Shown one piece after another: positions 8,027 to 16,172 of a DNA stretch of 64,000 bases; positions within the stretch are counted from its first letter, which is position 1; the number at the start of each line of letters is the position of its first letter. Both the position numbers and the translations under genes were made by a program. The stretch is from Thermoactinomyces sp. DSM 45891. GTDB taxonomy: Bacteria > Bacillota > Bacilli > Thermoactinomycetales > Thermoactinomycetaceae. The DNA is taken from assembly GCF_900119485.1 (NCBI RefSeq), contig NZ_FPJZ01000004.1:65819-129818 (forward strand), in the 5' to 3' direction. Under the pieces are notes generated by a model. The model did not search any database, was not told the DNA's origin, and saw only the letters and a program-made list of their open reading frames with translations.

Positions 8027-9412
8027 TCATTTCCCTAGACAGAACTGGGAGAAAATCTGGTCAATTAGGTCTTCCGCTACCGCATCTCCAATTACTTCCC
8101 CTAGATACTGCCATGCATTTTTTAGATCGATCTCCACTAAGTCTAACGGCATCCCGAGTTCGATCCCGTTTAGCACATCTTGGATGCTTTTTTGAGCTTC
8201 TGAAAGCAGATGAATATGGCGTGCATTACTTACATACGTACTATCCGTCGTGGCTACTTTCCCGGTAAAAAATAAAGAGGAAATCGCTTCTTCTAACTGG
8301 TGAACCCCCTGCTCTCCCTTCAAAGAGGTGGTGATAACGGGTGTATGTTCTGAAATAGATGAACGTACCTCTTCAATCGAGCATTTACCGGGCAAGTCCA
8401 TTTTGTTCATAATCACAATCGCCGTAACATGCTGAATCTGCTCTAAGAGTCTGCGATCTTCCTCTTGCAATTCCTCTGCTTGATTTAGCACTAATAATAC
8501 CAAATCAGCCCGTTCTAAAGCTTGACGGGAGCGCGCGACTCCGATCTGCTCTACCAGATCTTCTGTCTCCCTAATGCCCGCTGTATCTAATAATTTAAGC
8601 GGAATCCCACGAACGTTTACATATTCCTCGAGTACATCCCGAGTCGTTCCTGGGATATCCGTCACAATCGCTTTGTTCTCTTGAGTCAAACCATTCATCA
8701 AAGAAGACTTTCCCACGTTAGGGCGCCCGATGATGGCTGTAGCAATTCCCTCTCGCAAGATTTTTCCTTGACGAGCCGTTTGGAGTAATTCACCAATCTG
8801 ACGGATGATATATTCGCATCGTTCTTGTAAAAACTGACTCGTCATAACCTCAGCGTCATATTCAGGATAGTCTACATTTACCGCTAAATGGGCTAATGTT
8901 TCTACGATCTCTTCTCGCAACTGTTGGATTAACTTTGATAAGCGTCCTTCTGCTTGTTGGCTCGCTACTTTAGCGGCCCGATCCGTTTTCGCACGAATCA
9001 AGTCTATCACCGCTTCCGCTTGGGACAAATCAATCCGACCATTTAAGAAAGCCCGCTTGGTAAATTCTCCTGGTTCCGCCAAGCGAATCCCGACCGATAG
9101 TAGAGCCTTGAGTGTCGCCTGAACGGGAATCAGTCCACCGTGACAGCTAATCTCTACTACATCTTCTCGTGTAAAGGTTCTGGGTGCACGCATCACCGTA
9201 ACGAGTACCTCATCAATCCGCTCTTTCGTTTCCGGTTGAACGATATATCCATAACGCACCGTATGAGTTGGCGTTTGTTCTAAGGATTCCTTACCTGTAT
9301 ATAGTTTATCTACTTTTTCAATTGCTTGCGGACCACTCACACGGATGACAGCGATACCACCTTCACCCAGTGCAGTTGCAATCGCAGCAATTGTATCATT
9401 TTCAAATAGCAT
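8027..9412 (-). CDS. mnmE: tRNA modification GTPase MnmE (TrmE)
   Basis: Partner of MnmG in U34 modification. The 461-residue protein has the N-terminal folate-binding domain (TIAAIATALGEGGIAVIRVSG), a central helical domain, and an inserted G domain with GRPNVGKSSLMN (P-loop), DIPGTTRD (switch) and NKMD (guanine specificity). The C-terminal FCLGK corresponds to the family's catalytic CIGK. In Bacillus, jag and spoIIIJ precede it; here yidC lies upstream behind a terminator and jag is missing. Confidence 0.97.
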   Translation of the reverse strand: MLFENDTIAAIATALGEGGIAVIRVSGPQAIEKVDKLYTGKESLEQTPTHTVRYGYIVQPETKERIDEVLVTVMRAPRTFTREDVVEISCHGGLIPVQATLKALLSVGIRLAEPGEFTKRAFLNGRIDLSQAEAVIDLIRAKTDRAAKVASQQAEGRLSKLIQQLREEIVETLAHLAVNVDYPEYDAEVMTSQFLQERCEYIIRQIGELLQTARQGKILREGIATAIIGRPNVGKSSLMNGLTQENKAIVTDIPGTTRDVLEEYVNVRGIPLKLLDTAGIRETEDLVEQIGVARSRQALERADLVLLVLNQAEELQEEDRRLLEQIQHVTAIVIMNKMDLPGKCSIEEVRSSISEHTPVITTSLKGEQGVHQLEEAISSLFFTGKVATTDSTYVSNARHIHLLSEAQKSIQDVLNGIELGMPLDLVEIDLKNAWQYLGEVIGDAVAEDLIDQIFSQFCLGK

Positions 9413-9473
9413 CTTTTTTCACCTCGATCATCATAACACAATTTTACAATTCCCTTCAAAGATGCAGTTTAAC

Positions 9474-9561
9474 AAAAAACGCCTCCCAGTGAGGATTCAG
9501 TTTGTCGACAAAAGCTACATTTGTTTACAGTCTGAATTCCCTCACACAAGAGGCATTTTTC
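9474..9561 (-). terminator. Long hairpin terminator after yidC
   Basis: On the minus strand a long imperfect stem (GAGGC..., CCTCAC...CTGAAT pairing with ATTCAG...GTGAGG and GCCTC) ends in a T-run. It occupies the space between yidC and mnmE where jag usually lies. Confidence 0.7.
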
Positions 9562-9575
9562 ACAGTTGTCATCTC

Positions 9576-10307
9576 TTACGCAGTTGCTTTTCCTACTTTT
9601 TTGCGGCTGAAAATCATGTACTGCAAAATGGTAAAGATATTGCCGTATACCCAGTACAATGCAAGGGCAGAAGGCAAGTTGTAACCAATGATAAAAATCA
9701 TAATCGGCATAATCCAAATGAGAATTCGTGTTTGTGATGTATTTGCACTTCCTTGTGCAATCATCTGAATATAGGTCGTAAAGGCCGCTAGAAGCGGGAA
9801 AATCAAGTAAGGATCCGGCTTCCCTAATTGAAGGTACAAGAAGGTTGATTTTGCGATCTGTGGGTCAAATTGAATCGCTTGATAAAAGGCAATAAAGATC
9901 GGAATCTGTACGACCATAGGTAGACAACCTGACATCGGATTTACATTATGCTCTTTATAAAGCTTCATCATCTCTTGCTGTTGTTTCTGTTGATCTTTTT
10001 TATATTTAGTACGTAACTTCTGGATTTTGGGCTGAATCACTTGCATCTCTTGCATACTTCTCTGTTGTTTAATGGATAACGGCAAAATTAATAAACGTAC
10101 CAAGAACGTAACGATTAAAATAGAGACCCCATATGTACCAAATAAGTCATAAAAATAATCAAGTAATTGGGAAAGTGGATATACCAAGTAACGATCCCAC
10201 AAGCCTGATTCTGGGTCAATCTTACCTGTTGTTGAACATCCTGTAAGTAGCGCAAAACTAAGGATTAGTACTGTTAACAATGTCCATTTTCGGTTTAGGT
10301 AACGCAC
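9576..10307 (-). CDS. yidC: Membrane protein insertase YidC/SpoIIIJ
   Basis: Inserts proteins into the cytoplasmic membrane; in sporulating bacilli SpoIIIJ is also needed for sigma-G activation. I choose the GTG at 10307, preceded by AAAGGAGG; the longer ORF to 10397 overlaps yidD. The 243-residue product starts with a lipoprotein signal ending in LLTGC (Cys24). It has five membrane segments, the conserved groove arginine in FLVRLLILPL (R71), and the NPMSGCLPMVVQIPIFIAFY signature. The basic tail RKKVGKATA is short, so this may be the SpoIIIJ-type rather than the YqjG-type paralogue. Confidence 0.95.
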   Translation of the reverse strand: MRYLNRKWTLLTVLILSFALLTGCSTTGKIDPESGLWDRYLVYPLSQLLDYFYDLFGTYGVSILIVTFLVRLLILPLSIKQQRSMQEMQVIQPKIQKLRTKYKKDQQKQQQEMMKLYKEHNVNPMSGCLPMVVQIPIFIAFYQAIQFDPQIAKSTFLYLQLGKPDPYLIFPLLAAFTTYIQMIAQGSANTSQTRILIWIMPIMIFIIGYNLPSALALYWVYGNIFTILQYMIFSRKKVGKATA

Positions 10308-10336
10308 GTCCTCTCCTCCTTTCAGATCATCCCAAG

Positions 10337-10567
10337 CTATACACGTATCTTTTTTTCTGGAACAGGGTCCATTCCACCTGGATGAAACGGATGACACTTA
10401 AAAATCCGCATCATCGTAAGCCATGTTCCTTTCACAAAACCGAACCGTTGATAGGCAGTTAAACCGTATTGTGAGCAGGTTGGGTAAAATCGGCAAGTAG
10501 GCTGAGGTTTCAAAGGAGAGATACATTTGCGATAAAATCGGATTAGAATAATGGCAAAGTCCTTCAA
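10337..10567 (-). CDS. yidD: Membrane protein insertion efficiency factor YidD
   Basis: A 76-residue protein with the family signature: IRFYRKCISPLKPQPTCRFYPTCSQYG and, near the end, KCHPFHPGGMDPVPE. It is thought to assist YidC-dependent insertion. It starts with TTG at 10567, with GGGGAG upstream, 15 bp after rnpA, and is followed closely by yidC. The order rpmH-rnpA-yidD-yidC is the widespread bacterial arrangement. Confidence 0.95.
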   Translation of the reverse strand: MKDFAIILIRFYRKCISPLKPQPTCRFYPTCSQYGLTAYQRFGFVKGTWLTMMRIFKCHPFHPGGMDPVPEKKIRV

Positions 10568-10582
10568 CCTATCTCTCCCCTT

Positions 10583-10948
10583 CTACTGCCTTCTATATTT
10601 CTGAAAGAGCTTGGCCCTTTTAAATACATGACGCAGACTCGATTCCACTTGATAGAAATCCATCGTAGCAGCAGGATTACGAGCGATGATCACAACATCA
10701 ATCCCTTTTTTTAAATCAGGAACCCAGTGCCTTGTAACTTCCTTTACTAGTCGTTTAACACGATTGCGTACGACTGCATTTCCTACCTTCTTGCTCACAG
10801 ATATACCGATTCGAGGACCGGGGGGAAGTCCTGTCCCAGCATGACGGGGAGAAAGATACACAACAAACTGACGATTGGCAGCAGAAGTTCCGAAACGAAA
10901 TACACGACGAAAATCATTCCGACGCCTCAGTCTGTATTCTTTTTGCAT
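10583..10948 (-). CDS. rnpA: Ribonuclease P protein component
   Basis: Protein subunit of RNase P, which matures tRNA 5' ends with the rnpB RNA. The 121-residue basic protein has the N-terminal LRRRNDFRRVFRFG, GISVSKKVGNAVVRNRVKRL (the RNR box that contacts the RNA), and IIARNPAATMDF. GGAGGG stands before the ATG. It is downstream of rpmH behind a hairpin that could lower its expression relative to L34. Confidence 0.97.
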   Translation of the reverse strand: MQKEYRLRRRNDFRRVFRFGTSAANRQFVVYLSPRHAGTGLPPGPRIGISVSKKVGNAVVRNRVKRLVKEVTRHWVPDLKKGIDVVIIARNPAATMDFYQVESSLRHVFKRAKLFQKYRRQ

Positions 10949-11017
10949 CCAGCTCCCTCCCTATTCCACATTATCGGCAGATTCATTCTTCTATAAACGA
11001 TCCTCATATAGAGAAAA

Positions 11018-11039
11018 AGGCCACTCTACTTAGTGGCCT
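11018..11039 (-). terminator. Hairpin between rpmH and rnpA
   Basis: On the minus strand AGGCCACT / AGTGGCCT with a 6-nt loop is followed by TTTTTCTC. It lies 5 bp after the rpmH stop, so it probably terminates part of the rpmH transcript. Confidence 0.75.
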
Positions 11040-11043
11040 CTCA

Positions 11044-11178
11044 TTATGCAGAAAGTACTTTTCTGCCCTTTCTTCTACGAGCCGCCAACACTCTGCGACC
11101 GTTTTTTGTACTCATACGAGCACGGAAACCATGAACGTTTTTACGTTTACGTTTGGATGGTTGGTAAGTACGTTTCAT
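11044..11178 (-). CDS. rpmH: 50S ribosomal protein L34
   Basis: A 44-residue very basic protein, MKRTYQPSKRKRKNVHGFR at the start and RRKGRKVLSA at the end, identical in pattern to bacterial L34. It is the first gene of the minus-strand rpmH-rnpA-yidD-yidC run and is divergent from dnaA across the first oriC region, the usual arrangement in Firmicutes. Confidence 0.97.
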   Translation of the reverse strand: MKRTYQPSKRKRKNVHGFRARMSTKNGRRVLAARRRKGRKVLSA

Positions 11179-11334
11179 ATTGTTTTACCTGGTAATAGTC
11201 GATCCATGAAAAACCGACAAACCGGACATACGCCGACCAGGGTGCCTCCCTTCATACGATAAGATGAAAAATTTCCGTAGACAATCTTCCACATTATAGC
11301 TTTATCCCTATTGCATTGTCAAGAATAGAAGAAA

Positions 11335-11685
11335 TGTGGATAACTTGTGGGAATCAATCCGTACTTATCCACATGTATCCACTACTTATTCACTCATTAT
11401 CCAGAAGATATCCACAGCTTGATTGATTGTGGATAAAAAGTTATCCACAGGCTGTGGACAATGTGGATAAACTGATAAGTACATTGTAAATACTGGTATA
11501 TTCTGATATTCTATTGTTGTTTTCCCCGTGGATAACTTTTTTCTTTCTACGAGTTATCCACAATTGTGGATAACTTTCTATCCCTCAAACTATACTCTGT
11601 GGATAGACATATGGATACCGATCTTGTGGATAGTGTGGATAAGTTGGTTTAACCTAGGTATCATCCAAATTTATACTGTGGATAA
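11335..11685. other. oriC region 1: DnaA-box cluster upstream of dnaA
   Basis: Nine perfect DnaA boxes (TTATCCACA or its complement) at 11335, 11365, 11429, 11441, 11462, 11554, 11565, 11634 and 11677, plus single-mismatch boxes at 11453, 11527, 11598 and 11625. The spacing and mixed orientation resemble incA/B of Bacillus oriC. The region lies between rpmH and dnaA and also contains the dnaA promoter, so it should serve autoregulation of dnaA too. Confidence 0.93.
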
Positions 11686-11726
11686 TATGAAAAAAATTAT
11701 TTTTTGGAAGGAGGGTTCTGATCATT

Positions 11727-13169
11727 GTGGAACATGTTAATGACTTATGGAAAAAAAGCCTTGATCTAATTCAATCCAAGATAAGCAAACCCAGCTTTGA
11801 AGCTTGGCTGAAACAGACCGAAGCCATCGAGCTCCAAAGCAACAAGCTGATTATTGGAGTTCCCTCTACATTTGCACAGGACATGCTCTCAAATCGCTAT
11901 TATGGGATGATAAAAGATGCTGTTAAAAAAGTTTCTGGTACCAATCTGGAGATTGAGGTGATCAGTCTCGGAACTGAACCGATTCAAGTGCAAGGGGAAT
12001 TGCCCGTTCAGCACATAGCAAAAGCTCCTCATCCTAAAGCCGAAGAGGGTAAGAAAGAGACAGAAGCTCCTCATTCGTTCACTTCCTCTTCACACGAGGA
12101 ACCAAATGGAGAGCCCGATGAAGAAATAGAAGGTTTTGTTCAGTCGCAATTAAATCCCAAATATACATTTGATACATTTGTCATCGGATCCGGGAACCGT
12201 TTTGCACATGCTGCTTCTTTAGCTGTTGCTGAAGCACCCGCTAAAGCGTATAATCCTCTCTTTATATATGGAGGAGTTGGTCTCGGAAAAACGCATTTAA
12301 TGCATGCGATTGGCCATCACGTACTAGCTCATAATCCAAATAGTCGTGTGGTATACCTCTCATCTGAAAAGTTTACAAATGAATTTATCAATGCGATCCG
12401 GGACAATAGAGCCATTGGTTTTCGTAACAAATATCGAACTGTGGATATCTTGTTAATAGATGATATTCAGTTTTTAGCAGGCAAAGAGCAAACTCAAGAA
12501 GAATTCTTCCATACATTCAATGCTCTGCACGAAGAGAACAAACAGATTATTATCTCCAGTGATCGTCCTCCTAAAGAAATCCCAACATTAGAAGATCGCC
12601 TTCGCTCTCGCTTTGAGTGGGGATTAATTACAGATGTGCAACCCCCAGATCTAGAGACCCGTATTGCCATTCTTCGAAAAAAGGCAATTGCTGACCAGCT
12701 CGATGTGCCAAGTGACGTACTTGCTACCATCGCTGATCGAGTCGATACGAACATCCGAGAATTAGAAGGGGCTCTCATCCGTGTCGTCGCCTATTCTGCC
12801 TTGATGAATCAATCGATCAGTACTGACTTGGCAGCAGAAGCGTTAAAAGATATAATGCCCAATGCTAGACCGAAAATCATTACAATTGCCGATATTCAGC
12901 AGGCGGTTAGTACCTACTATCGTTTACGTGTTGAAGACCTAAAAAGTAAAAAACGCACGAAAACGATCACTCTTCCACGACAAATTGCGATGTTTATCGC
13001 TCGCGAGATGACTGACTACTCTCTACCCAAGATCGGTGAAGACTTTGGGGGCAGAGACCACACAACGGTCATCCATGCTCATGAAAAAATCAATCGAGCT
13101 CTTTCCAGTGATCCACATCTCCAACAGGCTGTGGATGAATTAAAGAAACGAATTCTGAGAGGCTCCTAG
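11727..13169 (+). CDS. dnaA: Chromosomal replication initiator DnaA
   Basis: AAA+ ATPase that binds DnaA boxes and melts oriC. The 480-residue protein has domain I (to about 85; EHVNDLWKKSLDLIQSKISK), a variable linker (about 90-140), Walker A GGVGLGKTHLMHA, Walker B LLIDDIQF, the initiator-specific motif region, and domain IV with the box-binding GGRDHTTVIHAHEKI. It starts with GTG at 11727 behind AAGGAGGG. It is flanked on both sides by DnaA-box clusters. Confidence 0.98.
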   Translation: MEHVNDLWKKSLDLIQSKISKPSFEAWLKQTEAIELQSNKLIIGVPSTFAQDMLSNRYYGMIKDAVKKVSGTNLEIEVISLGTEPIQVQGELPVQHIAKAPHPKAEEGKKETEAPHSFTSSSHEEPNGEPDEEIEGFVQSQLNPKYTFDTFVIGSGNRFAHAASLAVAEAPAKAYNPLFIYGGVGLGKTHLMHAIGHHVLAHNPNSRVVYLSSEKFTNEFINAIRDNRAIGFRNKYRTVDILLIDDIQFLAGKEQTQEEFFHTFNALHEENKQIIISSDRPPKEIPTLEDRLRSRFEWGLITDVQPPDLETRIAILRKKAIADQLDVPSDVLATIADRVDTNIRELEGALIRVVAYSALMNQSISTDLAAEALKDIMPNARPKIITIADIQQAVSTYYRLRVEDLKSKKRTKTITLPRQIAMFIAREMTDYSLPKIGEDFGGRDHTTVIHAHEKINRALSSDPHLQQAVDELKKRILRGS

Positions 13170-13185
13170 GTTAGCTTGTGGATAC

Positions 13186-13345
13186 TGTGGATAATTTTGC
13201 CAAGCTTATACACATTTTATCCACAGCGTATGTAGGCTTCCTGTCTGGTGTCAACCGACTTATCCACAGTATCCACAGCCCCTACTACTATTACTACTGA
13301 TTTTTTATTAAATAATATATATGTATATGGCTCACAAGAAGCATT
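13186..13345 (+). other. oriC region 2: DnaA boxes, DnaA-trio tract and AT-rich unwinding element
   Basis: DnaA boxes at 13186 (reverse), 13206 (TTATACACA), 13217 and 13260 lead into CTACTACTATTACTACT (about 13282-13298), which matches the 3-nt-periodic DnaA-trio tract of Bacillus origins. An AT-rich stretch follows directly (13301-13340, TTTTTTATTAAATAATATAT). This is the expected basal unwinding system between dnaA and dnaN. Confidence 0.92.
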
Positions 13346-13396
13346 CATGCTATATTTTTTATTTATCCCCAATTGATTGACAGAGGTGAGGAACTC

Positions 13397-14530
13397 ATGA
13401 AAATCCGTATTGCCAAATCGGTTCTCGTAGAAGCGGTAGCACAAGTTAGTAAAGCGGTATCTCAAAAGACGACGATTCCCGTTCTAACAGGAATGAAAGC
13501 CATTGCTAATCAAGAAGGATTGCTTCTGACGGGTAGTAACTCTGATATTACGATTCAAGTAAGGATTCCTCATGTAAAAGAGGATCAAGAACAAGTATTT
13601 GTAGAGAAGACTGGGAGTGTCGTCATTCCCGGTAAAATCTTCGGAGAAATGGTAAGGAAATTACCCGGTGAGTATGTAGAATGGGAAGTAAATGAGCGTT
13701 ATCAAATTACGATTCAATCAGGTTCAACGGAGTTCCAACTGCATGGATTTAATCCAGACGAATACCCTCGCCTTCCACGTCTATCAGCGGATCAAGTTTT
13801 CTCGATTCCTGCTGATGAGCTTCGTTCCTTAATTCGGCAAACCGGCTTTTCAGTTGCAACCAATGAGGCCCGAGGCGTGTTGACAGGTGTATTATGGCAA
13901 TTAGAAAATGGGGTTCTCACCTGTGTCGCCACAGATAGTCATCGTCTGTCTAGACGCTTGATACCGACTCCGAACACAGGCCAATTGTCTTTGGATAACG
14001 TAATTCTTCCGGGTAAAAGTATGAGCGAGCTAGCTAAAACCTTTGCCGATGATGAGGATTCTGTTGAAATCGTTGTGGCAGATCATCAATTGTTGGTAAA
14101 AAATGAGTATATTGAATTTTATTCCCGTCTCTTAGATGGCACCTATCCAGATACCAATCGAGTAATTCCACAATGCGGTGATACAGAGTTAATCACTTCA
14201 ACCAGAGAATTATTACAATCTGTTGAGCGTGCTTCTCTTATTAGCCGAGATGGACGGGATAATGTGATAAAATGGACGATGAGCGATGACACGGTGGAAG
14301 TTACCTCGGTGTCACAAGATATCGGGAGCGTTACAGAAGAAGTGAAGGCTCGTGTAAAAGGAACTGCGCTAGGAATCTCGTTTAATGCACGTTACATGAT
14401 TGAGGCGCTACGATCGATTGATAGCGATGAGATTCGCATTCAATTTACAGGGACGATGACTCCATTTATCATTCAGCCTGCAGACCGTGAAGATACGTTA
14501 CACCTCATCGTACCGATCCGTACGCGTTAA
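13397..14530 (+). CDS. dnaN: DNA polymerase III beta subunit (sliding clamp)
   Basis: Ring-shaped processivity clamp for PolC. The 377-residue protein (MKIRIAKSVLVEAVAQVSKAV) has three clamp repeats, and the C-terminal TGTMTPFIIQP and HLIVPIRTR match the family end. I choose ATG 13397 because GAGGTGAGG precedes it; the frame stays open 24 bp upstream without a ribosome site. It follows the unwinding element of oriC, as in Bacillus. Confidence 0.97.
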   Translation: MKIRIAKSVLVEAVAQVSKAVSQKTTIPVLTGMKAIANQEGLLLTGSNSDITIQVRIPHVKEDQEQVFVEKTGSVVIPGKIFGEMVRKLPGEYVEWEVNERYQITIQSGSTEFQLHGFNPDEYPRLPRLSADQVFSIPADELRSLIRQTGFSVATNEARGVLTGVLWQLENGVLTCVATDSHRLSRRLIPTPNTGQLSLDNVILPGKSMSELAKTFADDEDSVEIVVADHQLLVKNEYIEFYSRLLDGTYPDTNRVIPQCGDTELITSTRELLQSVERASLISRDGRDNVIKWTMSDDTVEVTSVSQDIGSVTEEVKARVKGTALGISFNARYMIEALRSIDSDEIRIQFTGTMTPFIIQPADREDTLHLIVPIRTR

Positions 14531-14548
14531 AAAGAAGGATGTTGAATC

Positions 14549-14767
14549 ATGAAACACGTATATATTGACGGGCCCTATATTCAGCTAGGGCAACTATTAA
14601 AAAAAGTAGATGCCATTGATAGTGGTGGTTTCGCAAAGATGTTTTTAGCCGACAATGAAATATATGTCAATCAAGAGCTAGAGAATAGACGGGGTCGAAA
14701 GATTTATCCACAGGATGTTGTGGATATCCGAGGCTTCGGTCGTTTTCTCATATTGTCTGAGAAATAG
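14549..14767 (+). CDS. rlbA: S4-domain protein RlbA (YaaA)
   Basis: A 72-residue S4-type RNA-binding protein conserved between dnaN and recF in Bacillales. The S4 core ITGQLLKK-type start (IQLGQLLKKVDAIDSGGFAKMF), NQELENRRGRKIYPQDVV and the terminal GFGRFLIL are visible. The B. subtilis homologue is reported to act in ribosome assembly. The coding sequence contains a perfect DnaA box at 14704-14712. Confidence 0.93.
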   Translation: MKHVYIDGPYIQLGQLLKKVDAIDSGGFAKMFLADNEIYVNQELENRRGRKIYPQDVVDIRGFGRFLILSEK

Positions 14768-14778
14768 GGGGTTGCCAG

Positions 14779-15897
14779 GTGCGTGTTCAGTCACTAGAGA
14801 TCCAGCGCTACCGCAATATTTCTCAGCTTTCACTCGATTGCTCGCAAGATCTCCACATTTTTGTGGGACCGAATGCGCAAGGAAAGACCAACATCTTAGA
14901 ATCTCTCTATCTTCTAGCGCTTGGAAAATCGCATCGAACCCGTTCTACTAAGGAGTTAATTCAGTTTGGTGAGCAACATGCGATTCTAAAAGCGAGGGTT
15001 AAACGAGGTGAAACTGGATCTAGGTTAGAGGTACAGTTGCGCGATCTGGGAAAAAAAGTTAGCATTAATGGGATAGAGCAATCGAAGTTAAGTCAGTATA
15101 TCGGCTTCTTACCAGCTATTTTGTTTGCCCCAGAAGACCTTGCAATAGTCAAAGGTAGCCCTCAAATTAGGCGGCGTTTCTTGGATATGGAGATTGGACA
15201 AGTGAGTCCTACCTATCTGTACCATTTGTCTCAGTTACATAAACTTCTTACTCAGAGAAATAGTTTGCTGAAAGGACTCGGTACAAATAAAAAATTCCAA
15301 GTTGAATTTTTAGATGTATACGATGAACAACTCATGTCTCTTTCCCTAGAATTGTGGAGAAAGAGATTTCATTTTCTCAAGAAATTAACGGAGTGGTCTG
15401 GGGAGATTCATCAATCTATCACGAGTGCCAATGAGGAATTGCTGATTGAATATCTTCCCTCCATCCCCATTACAGCAGACATGTCGATTGAAGAATGGCG
15501 CACAGTTTTTCAAGCTGAGTTACAAAGAGTTCGTGAAAAAGAAATCCGCAGGGGCTCTACGTTGCTCGGACCACAGCGCGATGATTTTCGCTTGGTTGCG
15601 AATGGATTGGATCTTCATACATTTGGTTCACAGGGGCAACAGAGAACGGCTGCCCTCTCATTGAAATTGGCCGAAATCGAGCTGATTTACCAGGAAACAA
15701 GTACATACCCCATTTTATTATTGGATGATGTTTTATCGGAGTTAGATGATTCGAGGAAAACGCATCTACTAGAAGCGATTCGAGGGCGGGTTCAAACGTT
15801 TGTCACGACTACGAACCTAGAGGGAATTGACGGGGAGACGCTGGCTAAGGCAAAGATCTATCAAATCCAGCAAGGAAACATTCGCGAGTTGAGGTGA
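14779..15897 (+). CDS. recF: DNA replication and repair protein RecF
   Basis: SMC-like ATPase that loads RecA at single-strand gaps with RecO and RecR. The 372-residue protein has Walker A VGPNAQGKTNILESLYLLALGKSHR, the ABC signature FGSQGQQRTAALSLKLAE and Walker B YPILLLDDVLSELD. It starts with GTG at 14779, 11 bp after rlbA, with AGGGGG before it. It overlaps nothing and is followed 4 bp later by remB. Confidence 0.97.
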   Translation: MRVQSLEIQRYRNISQLSLDCSQDLHIFVGPNAQGKTNILESLYLLALGKSHRTRSTKELIQFGEQHAILKARVKRGETGSRLEVQLRDLGKKVSINGIEQSKLSQYIGFLPAILFAPEDLAIVKGSPQIRRRFLDMEIGQVSPTYLYHLSQLHKLLTQRNSLLKGLGTNKKFQVEFLDVYDEQLMSLSLELWRKRFHFLKKLTEWSGEIHQSITSANEELLIEYLPSIPITADMSIEEWRTVFQAELQRVREKEIRRGSTLLGPQRDDFRLVANGLDLHTFGSQGQQRTAALSLKLAEIELIYQETSTYPILLLDDVLSELDDSRKTHLLEAIRGRVQTFVTTTNLEGIDGETLAKAKIYQIQQGNIRELR

Positions 15898-15901
15898 GAA
15901 T

Positions 15902-16150
15902 ATGTACATTCACTTAGGTGGAGATCAAATTGTAAGGGCGAGGGATGTCATTGCCATTTTGGATTATCAATCCATGGATTCCCACTCCTTTTTAGAATCG
16001 AGCAAACAAGCAGGTCGGCTAGTTGATATTCCAGATGATGAAGTGAAGTCGTATGTTGTGACGCCTCATCGTGTGTATCCATCCCCAATCTCTTCCGTAA
16101 CCTTGATGAGACGGGCAAAGCAGATCAGGGTTTTTCATAAAAACAAATGA
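15902..16150 (+). CDS. remB: Extracellular matrix regulatory protein RemB (YaaB)
   Basis: An 82-residue DUF370 protein: MYIHLGGDQIVRARDVIAILD at the start, YVVTPHRVYPSPISSVTLM in the middle. In B. subtilis RemB supports biofilm matrix expression together with RemA. It lies between recF and gyrB as in Bacillus, with GAGGTGAG overlapping the recF end as ribosome site. Confidence 0.93.
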   Translation: MYIHLGGDQIVRARDVIAILDYQSMDSHSFLESSKQAGRLVDIPDDEVKSYVVTPHRVYPSPISSVTLMRRAKQIRVFHKNK

Positions 16151-16172
16151 AAGTTGATTCATGAGAGAGTAG

